From Thermomucor indicae-seudaticae (Eukaryota > Mucoromycota > Mucoromycetes > Mucorales > Lichtheimiaceae), in the NCBI GenBank assembly GCA_000787465.1, contig JSYX01000255.1, positions 1 through 47,307 of the forward strand: a DNA stretch of 47,307 nucleotides, written 5' to 3'. Below the pieces are notes generated by a model, which saw only the letters and a program-made list of their open reading frames with translations, was not told the origin of the DNA and made no database searches. The stretch's first letter is position 1. The number at the start of each line of letters is the position of its first letter. Positions 33,893 to 46,212 of this stretch are shown one piece after another. A program made the position numbers and the translations under genes.

Positions 33893-35593
33893 ATGGTGGA
33901 CTTGCCAGGATACGGTGGTTTTGAACCAAGAAGATGGGGAGACCGTCCCTATGACTATGAAGAAAATGTACCTCCAAGACGACGCCACAACACCATTCGC
34001 CGTCCTCGTAGACGTCCGTCCTATCATCCACTAGCACCAACGATGTGGGAGGAACAAGATGAGGCTGAAGAGTTTGATTATCCGTGTGGCATACCTCTTG
34101 TTCCTCCGCCTCCATTTCCACATTTTCTGCCGCCGGGCATGATCTCTATACCGCCGTATCTTGATACTGAAGAAGATCTGATGGCAGATCCAATGTTCCC
34201 TTTACCGCCACCACCACCGTCCGTGATACCTGCCGATGAGTTTTGTCCACTTTTCGAACATGAATTCCTACATCCACCACCACGACTACCTTTTCCCGTT
34301 ACTCATGATCCTTTTGTACGACCCAAACGTACCAGGTCACTTCCAAACCGAAGAGGGATACGACGCCCAGACCAAGACCACCGCCCCGTGACGCACGGTC
34401 CATCACGGCGTGAAACGGCTGATCGTTCTCATCATTATCGACACGCCACCAGTGCACCTGGCTCACCGATACAAGAACCTCGTCCTCCACTGCGACGACG
34501 GCCAAGCGTGCCATTACGTAGGAGATCCATACATGTCGTACCTACTCCAGCGCCTGTGGATCCTGATCCCTTGACAAGACGACACTCATTGTATGAACGG
34601 GCCCGTGGCGCAGAAAATGAAGCAGAAGAAGATGAGGTGCCCCGACGAAACTTTAACAATGTACCATGGGTTCCTGCGTCTTACTTTGCGTCGCCTCCCA
34701 TGGCGTCTCAACCACCACTAGCACAGCAACCTCCTCCTCCTCCCCCTCCTCCTATGGCCCTATCACAACCACCGCCCATGCCCATGCCGCAGACAGCAGC
34801 AACTTTGCCATTTTTCCCACCGATGCTGCCGCCTGCAGCCTTTCTTGGACCTGCTTTTCCGCACATGATGCCTCCCGTGATAATGATGGGACAAGACATA
34901 GGGCCTGAACAACAAGAACAACCAGAACAGCCACCCGTGACGAATTCAGGACCGTCCGTACAGAATGAACGCGCACCACCGCCATTGCAACCTTTACGGC
35001 GCAATAAATCCTGGTTAAGCAATATCTTTACTACTAGCAGTAGTAGTCCAAGTAGTAGCAGCGGCAGCATCATGGATCGAAGCATGTGGGATTCTCAAAC
35101 CATGGTTCCATTGGAACAAGCTTTGCAGCAAAAGCTATCCATTCAATCATCACCACCGATAACTCGCAAATTGTCAAGAAAAGCACAACAATTACAGAAC
35201 CTTCCCGGACTTTGGTGTTATCGACCGCGCATCATCTTCCAGCAAGAAGCTGAACAACAGTCAGATAACAACAACTATAATGTATGGGCTCCATTCAGCC
35301 TGAGCAATCAACGGAAACTGGATCGTCGTCGACATGAGAGTACAACGGTGATTATCAACAACGAAGAAAAATTACCAGGCATTGTCTTTGTATCGCCCTT
35401 GAACATGGTTGCCTATCATTACCCTTCTGTGCTTGGAAACCCAGTGATCCTCGATGTTCAGTATCTACCAGCTCACGATAATCAGTTTGTCGTTCGTCAA
35501 GAGGCTGAGAAACAGCAGCGAACGACTAGTGGGCTTAAACGCTCCATGTCTACAGGTTTCGCATCTAGACTCTTTGGAAACATGTTTCAATAA
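33893..35593 (+). CDS. proline-rich protein with a C-terminal conserved-looking domain
   Basis: A single uninterrupted exon of 566 aa, unusual here because nearly all neighbours are split. Residues 1-390 are disordered, with Pro runs (PPPPPPPP near residue 287) and Arg-rich patches (PPRRRHNTIRRPRRRPSYH) carrying RRxS-like sites. From about residue 430 a folded region appears: LPGLWCYRPRIIFQ, VWAPFSLSNQRKLD, then IVFVSPLNMVAYHYP and VILDVQYLP. The Trp/aromatic spacing recalls a WWE domain (a protein-protein or ADP-ribose binding fold), but the match is weak. The tail RSMSTGFASRLFGNMF may be a short linear motif. Function unknown; poly-Pro tracts suggest SH3/WW/profilin binding. It is convergent with the TRAPPC12-like gene, with only 35 bases between stops. 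Confidence 0.75.
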   Translation: MVDLPGYGGFEPRRWGDRPYDYEENVPPRRRHNTIRRPRRRPSYHPLAPTMWEEQDEAEEFDYPCGIPLVPPPPFPHFLPPGMISIPPYLDTEEDLMADPMFPLPPPPPSVIPADEFCPLFEHEFLHPPPRLPFPVTHDPFVRPKRTRSLPNRRGIRRPDQDHRPVTHGPSRRETADRSHHYRHATSAPGSPIQEPRPPLRRRPSVPLRRRSIHVVPTPAPVDPDPLTRRHSLYERARGAENEAEEDEVPRRNFNNVPWVPASYFASPPMASQPPLAQQPPPPPPPPMALSQPPPMPMPQTAATLPFFPPMLPPAAFLGPAFPHMMPPVIMMGQDIGPEQQEQPEQPPVTNSGPSVQNERAPPPLQPLRRNKSWLSNIFTTSSSSPSSSSGSIMDRSMWDSQTMVPLEQALQQKLSIQSSPPITRKLSRKAQQLQNLPGLWCYRPRIIFQQEAEQQSDNNNYNVWAPFSLSNQRKLDRRRHESTTVIINNEEKLPGIVFVSPLNMVAYHYPSVLGNPVILDVQYLPAHDNQFVVRQEAEKQQRTTSGLKRSMSTGFASRLFGNMFQ

Positions 35594-35628
35594 TAATAAA
35601 AAGCATACCTCTCTCTCTGTGTCTATCT

Positions 35629-37501
35629 TTATTGCAGTTTAATACATTCCGCCTGAAAAGAATCGCCCACCCAACGAGCTACTTGTTTCATGATTTCAAT
35701 CTTCTTTTCTGTTGCCGGATCATACCGCAGCTCATAGAGCGTACAAATGTTGAGTATTGCGGTCTCGCAGGTTCCAGCAGAAGTGGGGTTTTGTGTCGTC
35801 ATGTTGGACAGTAATTCAATGGCCTGAGCATAAAAGTTTAGAATGAAAAACACGCCTTTTAACGTTTCCTTTAAAAGGACAGACCTTGGATAGGTGACCC
35901 AGGTACACTTCACAAACGGCGAGGTTGTTGATCGCCTGTCATTGCATTAATAGACCACGGACAGTATAATACTTTCGAGTTCAGGGCACATTACCAAAAG
36001 ATTGTCCTTGTTTGCTTGAATGATTTGTTCAAGAATTTCTCGTGCTTGGTTCCAGTGGCCTCTTGCGATAAAGACAAATGCTCTTTCACCATTTTATGTT
36101 AAAACATTTTTCAAATACTCGTTCCCGGACAAAGTTCCTTTTTGCCATTTACCGATTCATCCTGATGGCTTCCTCCACCGTTGGCGTTGAATCCTTGCTG
36201 CATCGTGCTTCGACCTTACGGTATAATTTTTCAGCGGTCTCTATATCTCCCAACTAATTCTTCCCGCTGTCAGTATTATGTGATTGTAAGATATGAAGGA
36301 AACTGTTCGTTACCTGCAGATAGAGTCGACCTAAACCTGATAGAATATCCACGTCCTCTCCAAATTGCTTCAACACCGTTTCCAGGGTTGACGCTGCCCC
36401 TGCATAATCATTCATCTCCATCATCTGCGTAGCCAGTACCAGGTACATTTGACCTTCTCGTCTCCGCCACATTTCTTTCTTATCCGTCCTCAGTTGCATC
36501 TACATGAATCCCATTTATCAGTATAAGTTTCGAGCTTCGATCAAAGATATGAGACTGTACCTTTTTGCAATAAACCACTAACATCGTGATCCGTTCCAGG
36601 CTCACCAATGGGCGCTTAAAGGCAGCCGGTAATCGAGCCCAAAGCACTCGCAACTCAAAAGGTACCATACTACTACCTGAATGATCATAATACTCGGGCC
36701 GATCAAGATCACCCAACTTTTCGAATTCTGCTGACGCCAACTGATGTAACCCCAACTGTGTCAATGCTAAAAGACGAATATACCAAAGCTAAAAGGTTTC
36801 CCCTTTAGACAAAAGCCCCTTTTTATAGATAAACTAGGTCCATTATTTTTACCTCTAGGATCTTGTCCAAATCGGCCGGGTTGGTCTGTATGATCTGATA
36901 TCGAGCATATCGCGCCACCGATCGCCATAGATTATTCATCTGGATACAAAGTATATCAACACGGCGAGTATATCATAATAGAGGGACATCTGCTTTTACC
37001 ACGAGGTTCGTTAAAACGCCAGGCTTGTTCTTATCGGCCTCGGTCCAACCAGATATCTCCCGCTGAGGTCGGTAGTCTGAAGGAACGTATCGCTCCAGGA
37101 GTTCCGAGAACGCATCATTCTATCCTTGTACCCACTTTGTAAAAAAGGTCATGATCTAGTTTGTTCCCGCCTCCATCTTGACCCATTACCACAGGAATGT
37201 CGTAAAAGCAAGTACTACTTGTCAATTGATGCCCAATGAAAGAGGCAGTATTCGACCGTTGTTGTCGAGATGTACGCGTCACTGGTGACCCTGTAGCTGA
37301 ACGAGGCGTGTTTCGTTCCTCAGGAGTCAACGATAAAGATTTCACAGACGGTGTGTCCGACGACAAATTGCGTGAAACAGAATGGACAAGGGGATCATCA
37401 TCGTCATCGTAGCTCTCACTTGTCGTCTTTCGACTAGGAGACGAAGAGTCGAGCAAGTCAATCTGTGGCGAAGAAGGATGCTCTTGCGATTGAGGTTCCA
37501 T
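35629..37501 (-). CDS. TRAPPC12: TRAPP complex subunit TRAPPC12-like TPR protein
   Basis: Nine exons on the minus strand: 37501-37190, 37119-37000, 36939-36853, 36788-36561, 36499-36314, 36253-36153, 36082-35995, 35935-35885, 35823-35629; 455 aa. The first 104 residues are Ser-rich and disordered. TPR-type helix pairs follow, with the family-typical MVPFELRVLWARLP block, then YAGAASTLETVLKQFGEDVD, WNQAREILEQIIQANKDN, AINNLAVCEVYLGHLSKAIE and LNICTLYELRYD. TRAPPC12 belongs to the TRAPPIII-type tethering complex/Rab exchange factor acting in ER-Golgi traffic and autophagy. The first intron is modelled as 70 nt (donor GTAATG). Reading through instead would need an implausible 16-nt intron. One donor is the rare GTCTGT. 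Confidence 0.88.
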
Positions 37502-37716
37502 AGTATTCGTAATGTAGCCTCTTCAGAAAAATTGCATGAAAAAGGAGAAAGAAATCTGTATTAGAAAGAGAAGAAAAGATGATGGGGGAGTTGCTACTAC
37601 TTGTATTAGGTCACTGTTTTCTCTTTGATGGTACGTTATTATGACTGATGAGAAAAGAAAAGAAAATATGACTTTGATGTGTAAAAGCGTAATGAGAGCG
37701 AGAGGGTTGAATGCAC

Positions 37717-39360
37717 TTATTCTTCCATGGGCATCTCCTCTTCCTCTTCAGCATATTCTTCTTCGTAGTCTTCATCAACGGTAGCTTCCTGGTATTGTTG
37801 GTACTCGGACACCAAGTCGTTCATGTTCGACTCTGCTTCGGTGAACTCCATTTCATCCATACCCTCGCCAGTGTACCAGTGCAAGAAGGCTTTACGTCTG
37901 AACATGGCAGTAAACTGCTCATTCACGCGCTTGAACAAGTCTTGAATGGCTGTGCTGTTGCCAATGAAAGTACCGGACATCTTGAGACCCACTGGAGGAA
38001 TGTCACAAAGCGACGACTTGACGCTGTTGGGGATCCACTCAACAAAGTATGACGAGTTCTTTTGCTGGACAGCCAACATCTGGTTTTCGACTTCCTTGGT
38101 CGACAGGCGACCACGGAAAATGGTAGCCACAGTCAGATAGCGACCATGACGAGGATCAGAAGCAGCCATCATGTTGCGAGCATCAAACATTTGAGCAGTC
38201 AATTCGGGAACGCTAAGGTTGCGGTACTGCTGAGAGTTGAATGCGGTCAATGGAGCCACACCGACCATGAAGAAGTGCAGACGAGGGAAAGGCACTGCGA
38301 AACAAGGATGAGTATTCTATACCGACGTTGAAAATATTAGCAAGCTTACCCATGTTGACGCACAGTTTGCGCATATCAGAGTTGAGCTGACCGGGGAAAC
38401 GGAGCGAGGTCGAGACACCGGACATGACGGCAGAAACGAGCTGGTTCAGGTCACCATAACCAGGGTTCGTGAGCTTCAATGTGCGGAAGCAGATATCATA
38501 GAGAGCTTCGTTGTCAATGCAGAAAGTGGCGTCACAGTTTTCAACCAGCTGATGGACAGAGAGCACAGCGTTGTAAGGTTCAACAACCGTGTCAGAAACC
38601 TTGGGCGAAGGCACAACAGAGTACGTGCTCAAGATTCTGTCGGGGTATTCTTCACGGATCTTGGACAGCAAAAGGGAACCCATACCAGAGCCCGTACCAC
38701 CACCAAGCGAGTGTGCTAACTGGAAACCTTGAAGACAGTCCGTGTTTTCGGCTTCCTTGCGGACAACGTCCATTACAGTCTCCACTAGCTCAGCACCTTC
38801 TGTGTAGTAACCCTTTGCCCAAGAGTTTCCAGCACCGGATTGTGCGTTGATGAAGTTGTCGGGTCGGAAAAGCTTGCCATAAGTGCTGCTTCGGATGGCG
38901 TCCATCGTAGCTGGTTCCAAATCCACGATCACAGATCTAGTTTATCTTCGACTTCAGTATACCTCTCTTCTTTCTTGTCATGCATGCAGCATCGGCTGAG
39001 CCCTTTGTCGTTACCTTGGCACGTATTTGCCCTGATAGCCTTCGTTGTAAAAGACGTTGATACGCTCCAGTTGGAGGTCGTTGTCACCGCAGTAGTTGCC
39101 ATTGGGATCGATACCGTGCTCAGCACTGATAGTTTCCCAGAATTTTTGACCAATCTATAATAAAGACATTGTGTGTCAAAGACACGTGCTTTCTCCTGTT
39201 TTCGCTTCTCCGTTACGGCAATAACGAAGAAAAGCTTACCTGGTTACCGCATTGACCTGTTTGTCAAACGGGCAAAAACGAAAAAGATCAGATGTTGTCA
39301 TCAGATTAGGGAGTGGCTTTAAAAAGATTTACCAGCTTGAACGTGAATGATTTCTCTCAT
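37717..39360 (-). CDS. TUB2: beta-tubulin
   Basis: Five exons on the minus strand: 39360-39333, 39256-39240, 39154-39015, 38936-38350, 38294-37717; 449 aa, the standard length. MREI at the N-terminus is the autoregulatory tetrapeptide; [12 protein letters not shown] is the GTP-binding tubulin signature; the tail is Glu-rich ([19 protein letters not shown]). The second exon is only 17 nt. Intron crowding at the 5' end is typical of fungal tubulin genes. Relative to most fungi, residue 167 is Tyr (TAC, 38621-38623) instead of Phe, residue 198 is Ala (GCC, 38528-38530) instead of Glu, and 165 is Ser; His6, Phe200 and Leu240 are conventional. Beta-tubulin polymerises with alpha-tubulin into microtubules for mitosis and hyphal transport. 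Confidence 0.98.
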
Positions 39361-41870
39361 GATGTATTAATAGACAGGTTGTTGTTGATACAGAAAACTA
39401 CAAGTATAGCAAAGTTAAAAAGAACAAAAGAAAGGTAAAAGTAAAAGGAGCTTTAAGTTTTTTTTTTGACTTCTGACTTACGAGTAATACTCTTAACAAA
39501 AGAGAGAGAAAAGAAAGGAGGGGCGCAAAAAAAAACGTGAAAGGAACGCGGGTTCTCAATTTGGCACGCGTTCAGCTTTTTTGAAGGGAGAAGAATGAGC
39601 CAATCAGAGACAGGTTTATAGTTTCACCAATGTGGTTGCTGAACAACAACACACCCCTTCCGCACCCCTTAAAGGCATAATGCCCTTCGTCATCCTATCA
39701 TCTCCCCTGAATATCAGAGTAGATTTTGGCTCCGTATTATATATCGCTTGTTTATCATCAAGTGAGCTTTTTGCTGTGCCATCGTAAGCCCACAAAGCGC
39801 AGACCTCTGGTAATCGGATATCTTCAAATGATATAACTGCCAGGCACCGATATACCGTCACGACGAAGATCCAGGTCAAACGTTCTGTAAGACTTTAGCC
39901 ACAAATAAGGAAATTCTGCCAATGATTTCGTGTCTTGCACTCTCACAATAAGCCAGCTTTGTTCATTTCTGTGATATCACGGCGGAAAGCAGCAGTCCCA
40001 GCATTTCCGAAAAGAGTGAGACTGTGCCACAGGCTCTGATATGACCTGCACGCAACGCCAGAAAAGATACATCGTCCGTGTATGTCAGCCACGTATCGTT
40101 GCTGCAAGAACTTGACGCATTGTTGTTCAAATGTCCCAACGTTTATCCATTACGCTTCAGTCAAGTTCGCACAATAACTGGACGTTTGAAGCACTATCCA
40201 CAACAAAGAAAGCCAAGTCTGCCCCACCTTTATATTGTCTAGCCTAGGGTTCACCACGACTCGAAGCAAATTTATCCTGACTCGAACTCGACTCAAGAGC
40301 CAGAATGGACATAGTCATGGTCCTAGCCTTGTGCTTTGACCACGTCAAAGTAAGTCTACGCCGAGCGTGGTCCTGAATTTTCGTTGCGAGACATTTCCTC
40401 GGCTGCCATCTTGACGCGCAGTGATTCGTACGTGGATGGGAGGGACTACATCTGTTGCTTTGGCTTGATCATAGTTATGAAATTCATTGAAGAAACGGTA
40501 CTTGCAACTAGCTAGGTTCGGGCTCTGTTTTGCCTATGAATGTTCGAGTCGAGTCAAGTGGTGAACCCTAGTCTAGCATGTACAAAGCCATTCCGGCATG
40601 CGACGCATAAGCCTTGACCTGGAATTTCTGGCTGATACCGTCCACAAAACCAACAACTCTTTGCTCACGAATACCACTCAGATACCAAACTGCAGTGCTA
40701 TATTATCTAACAACACACCCGAACCATCATGTGTCAATCTAAAAGTAATGACATCAACTCATACGCCTACAGATGCCAATTCACTTGCACTCACGTATTG
40801 AACGCTTCTGTGTCCTAGTATTTGCTGCAACAATCGTTAGAAAGTGTACTTTTGCATGCAGAGGACTGTCCTGAAGCCCACGCGCCGAGTTCACGTAAAT
40901 CTCGCTGTTCCTGTGTTCTTTCGCGAGGAGCACGCTGACGAAGGTTGCGGATGATCGATACTCAAGTTAGAGAATCGTGATCCTGCATTGTAAGGACGAA
41001 TCTCTTCCTTTATTCACGGGATGCTTCATTCGTCCGTCTTGCTGTGAGCTATTGGGAGACAATGGACGCTCTAGCAAAGCTCCAGCGAGCTAGTAAAGTC
41101 TTCTTATGAGTGCATTGACGCTTAGACATTGATAAGCTTATAAGAATGCATAAGGCTTCCTTTATTTGGCAATCCCAGATTTGCAGGTTGAGACCCTTCC
41201 GTTAAACCCTTCCCATATAACCTTGCTGTTGTAAATATTCCTATGAGCTACAAGTCTTTGATAAAGTTGACAACGAGAAGGCGCAAAGCTGTGATTGCAT
41301 GATAGAGGTACAGCACGGACACATTCAGTGCGCAAACTTGTCGCTGTATTACTCGGCGACCAATCCTCAGCACTGCTTTATCCGAGAAACCAACACCATG
41401 ATTGATTTACATCCATGCAACGAATGCTTCATACATGGAAGCCTCAGAATCTATATCAAACACGGGGCTGCCTGAAAGTTTATGCAAGAAGCTGGATATC
41501 ACTGGAATCAGTGTTATTTTGGATATGACGCCTAGAAATTATCAGAAAGTTATGCATCAGATTGTACTGTTTGTCAGCTAACTAGTGATAGTTTCTTTTC
41601 TGGATATTATTCCCTCAACGCGGGGCGCAGTGCGGTCAGCCGTATGAATCGATTGGAAGTAGATTCTGTTGCGGCGGATTTTCTGGAATATTCCGACCGG
41701 AAGAAGAGTGAAGGAGCGGCGGTAACGACGACTGGAGGTCGTCATTGTTGGCCTTTGTTGTCTGTCGATGACTGAGTCAATGGACTGGCACGTCGGCGGC
41801 AGGGTTATTGAAAGGGTGAACTATTCGCGCGGGTGAGAAACAAAAACGTGGGCTCAGGTGACTTCCGCTA
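39361..41870. other. intergenic region with MITE insertion
   Basis: 2.5 kb containing the beta-tubulin promoter and leader (purine-rich on the plus strand near 39420-39530, i.e. pyrimidine-rich in the gene's direction), the MITE at 40244-40571, and the 3' flank of the small basic protein gene. No other gene is supported; the frame at 40598-40801 shows no domain. Confidence 0.5.
40244..40571. mobile_element. 328-bp MITE (non-autonomous DNA transposon)
   Basis: Perfect 14-bp terminal inverted repeats: CTAGGGTTCACCAC at 40244-40257 and GTGGTGAACCCTAG at 40558-40571. The element is flanked by an identical 6-bp direct repeat TCTAGC at 40238-40243 and 40572-40577, consistent with a target-site duplication. 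Subterminal ACTCGA motifs repeat on both sides (GACTCGAACTCGACTC on the left; TTCGAGTCGAGTC on the right), possible transposase-binding sites. It encodes no protein, so a transposase elsewhere in the genome would have moved it. The superfamily is not certain. Confidence 0.75.
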
Positions 41871-42355
41871 TTAGAACTTACTCCGCGCCTCAACATGGCA
41901 TTGACTCTGTTTCTTGCCATGTCCTCGCTTACTATTCTTCTTTTTATTTGTGTTCTTCTTCTGTTTTCGTCGATGGTCTGGCTGATGAGCAGCAGCTGAC
42001 TCCAAGGTTCTCTTTTTGAGACAGCTCTTCAGCGGTAAAGGTGTTGGCGCAGGAGAAGACGCCGGTGCGTGCCGAGAAGAAGCATAACACTCGTGCTCGA
42101 TTTCCGATACGATATCTTCGTTTAATATGTCTGCGTTGATTTGCTTACGCAACCACTCTTCACGGCCGCGTCTGCTTGCTTCTTCGCGACATTGTGCTAG
42201 GCTGGGCAAGATATAGACTACATTGTGTGACAAGTCAAAGCTGACTCGACGGGTTTGCTAGGAGATAGAGGAAAAACGCTTGTCAAAAGCAGAAAAAAGA
42301 GATATTTGGTTACTGGGTCGCTTACACGTTCTTGGTTGGAGTTGCTGTTGGTCAT
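41871..42355 (-). CDS. small basic protein with RVSF motif, unknown function
   Basis: Exons on the minus strand 42355-42326 and 42257-41871; 138 aa. After MTNSNSNQER the second exon starts QTRRVSFDLSHNVVYILPSL, then a charged helix (QCREEASRRGREEWLRKQIN) and an acidic segment (EDIVSEIEHE). A Pro/Ser linker is followed by a strongly basic tail (RRKQKKNTNKKKNSKRG) that probably acts as a nuclear or nucleolar signal. RVSF fits the RVxF docking motif for protein phosphatase 1, and a PP1-regulatory role is a reasonable hypothesis. No domain is recognised. Splice signals and phase are clean. Asymmetric composition (ordered N-terminal half, basic tail) supports a real protein. Confidence 0.7.
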
Positions 42356-43849
42356 ATCAAGAAGTAGTAGCTTGAAAAAAAAAAGAACAGATAAGGATGG
42401 GAAATGCTGGGCCTTTATATGGGGTTTTCCTTCCCACCAATTGAAAATTTCGTACCCCATGCCGCAATCTGGCTGGCCCAATTTCAGCGGAAAAGCAATC
42501 CATTCGTTGCACGACACGCCAAAGTGCGGCACTCGTTCCAAAATGAGTCATCGAAAGCCAGACTCCGTGGCATAACCTATCAATCTTCTTGAACCCAGTT
42601 TCCAGAGCATTCGACAAGTAGGCTATGGTTTCTAGCATTGCTTTTATCGTTGGTCTATTAACAGAGGCATCCCTTCTCCAGCTAGTTATATCACGAAAAC
42701 ATGCAACAATTCTCTAGTAAAAGAGCGTTAGAGAAAATATCAAAGCATTTCCACTGCTCTAAATTCACTTATCAAAATGATACTAACACATTACTGATAG
42801 CAATTACTTATGTGACAAGTGAAAAACGGATAATTTACGAGCTTCACCTTGCAAACAGTGTCCCCGCGATACAACAACCATCTTGGTAACAAAGGAAAGC
42901 GGTTGCTGCCATGAAAATGTCGATTGCTTTTGCCAGTTCTTACTCTATATCCGCTACTAACGAAAGTGGTTTATATCGTTATATCGTGGTCAGTGGAAGA
43001 ATGACTGAAATCCCGGTAAAAAGGGCATCGCCACTTGTAGAACCGATATTTGTTTTGTCCACGGGTCCTTCGAATTTCTCACTGTTGGCTACCTCTCGCC
43101 GTCAGTGGGTTCTGGCAAAGAAGCCTCTGAGTCAAACCGCTCAAAGTTTAGCAATAACGATAGCATGCTTCTGTGGTTCTTTACTTCAGCATAATGCCAT
43201 TTAGCTCAAGTATAAAACTTAAGAGGCATAAAGCTATATCGTATACCTCATAAGATGGCAATGTCACTTGAAGAGACTTGTTCTACTGCCAATTTTGGTG
43301 AAGAGCTATTGCTTTTGCTCTAGGGTGGCAAAGCGTACCGGCCACACAAGGAAGAGTGATTCACCGAGTATGCACAGATCAGATTCTTAGTTGGACAGCT
43401 CGACGTGTTTAGGAAGGTTCATTTCCCGAACACAGAAGCACATTGTGTAGAACGCGGAATAAATTGGATATAGAGAGCTTGGCATTTGGTAACGCGCAAA
43501 AATCAGAACTTTTTTTGCTATTGGATTTCAGGTTTTGCAGTGGGAAACCATGAGAAAATTGAATAACGTGCGAATCTGTACGTTTCAGATTCTCTTGGAT
43601 ATGAGTAGGTACGTTTCAGACTTGTGATAAAAGTCGATCAGGAGACGAGCACTTGCTGATCAACATTTTCAATTGAAGCACGCATTCTTTTTCGGTGTAA
43701 CAACCCGCCCCTATTTCTGGTCGCCACTGCAGAGCCGTTTTCCTTTCTTTCCTTTTACTTTTATTTTTTCCTTGTCCAGGAAAACTGTATTATTTTCCTT
43801 TATTGTCCACAGAGGGTTCCCTACCTTCATTCATTTACATTTTGACAAA
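42356..43849. other. intergenic, divergent upstream regions
   Basis: 1.5 kb without a supported gene between the small basic protein (minus) and the NRC-2-like kinase (plus). The final 170 bases are T-rich (TTTTCCTTTCTTTCCTTTTAC) and form the kinase leader. The frame at 42911-43204 has no recognisable domain. Confidence 0.45.
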
Positions 43850-45942
<2,093 letters not shown>

Positions 45943-46212
45943 CTTATTTCGCATAATTTCTCCTTCCCTTTATTTGTCTATACCCTATTATTAACATCAC
46001 TCTTCTTTTTCTCTTTGGCTCTCATCATTATTGCTGTACTTCTTTTCTCGTAATAGCGTTTTCATACAGAAAAATAAGTAGTTAATGCTCAAAACAATAA
46101 AGTCCGTTTTATACTACTATTATCATTAAATGACAAACAGAAAAGAAGAGTGGTTTTATGTATTTGCTGATATTAATGTCACATTAGAAAGGGAAGAGAG
46201 GATTCTAGATTT
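45943..46212. other. convergent 3' flanks of NRC-2-like and ATP1 genes
   Basis: 270 bases of AT-rich sequence with T-rich stretches (CTTCTTTTTCTCTTTGG) and AATAAA at 46096-46101. The stops of the two convergent genes are close enough that their transcripts may overlap. Confidence 0.45.

Noticed and set aside
37121..37136. 16-nt intron in the TRAPPC12-like gene
   Set aside because: Too short for spliceosomal splicing; a 70-nt intron with donor GTAATG gives the same downstream phase.
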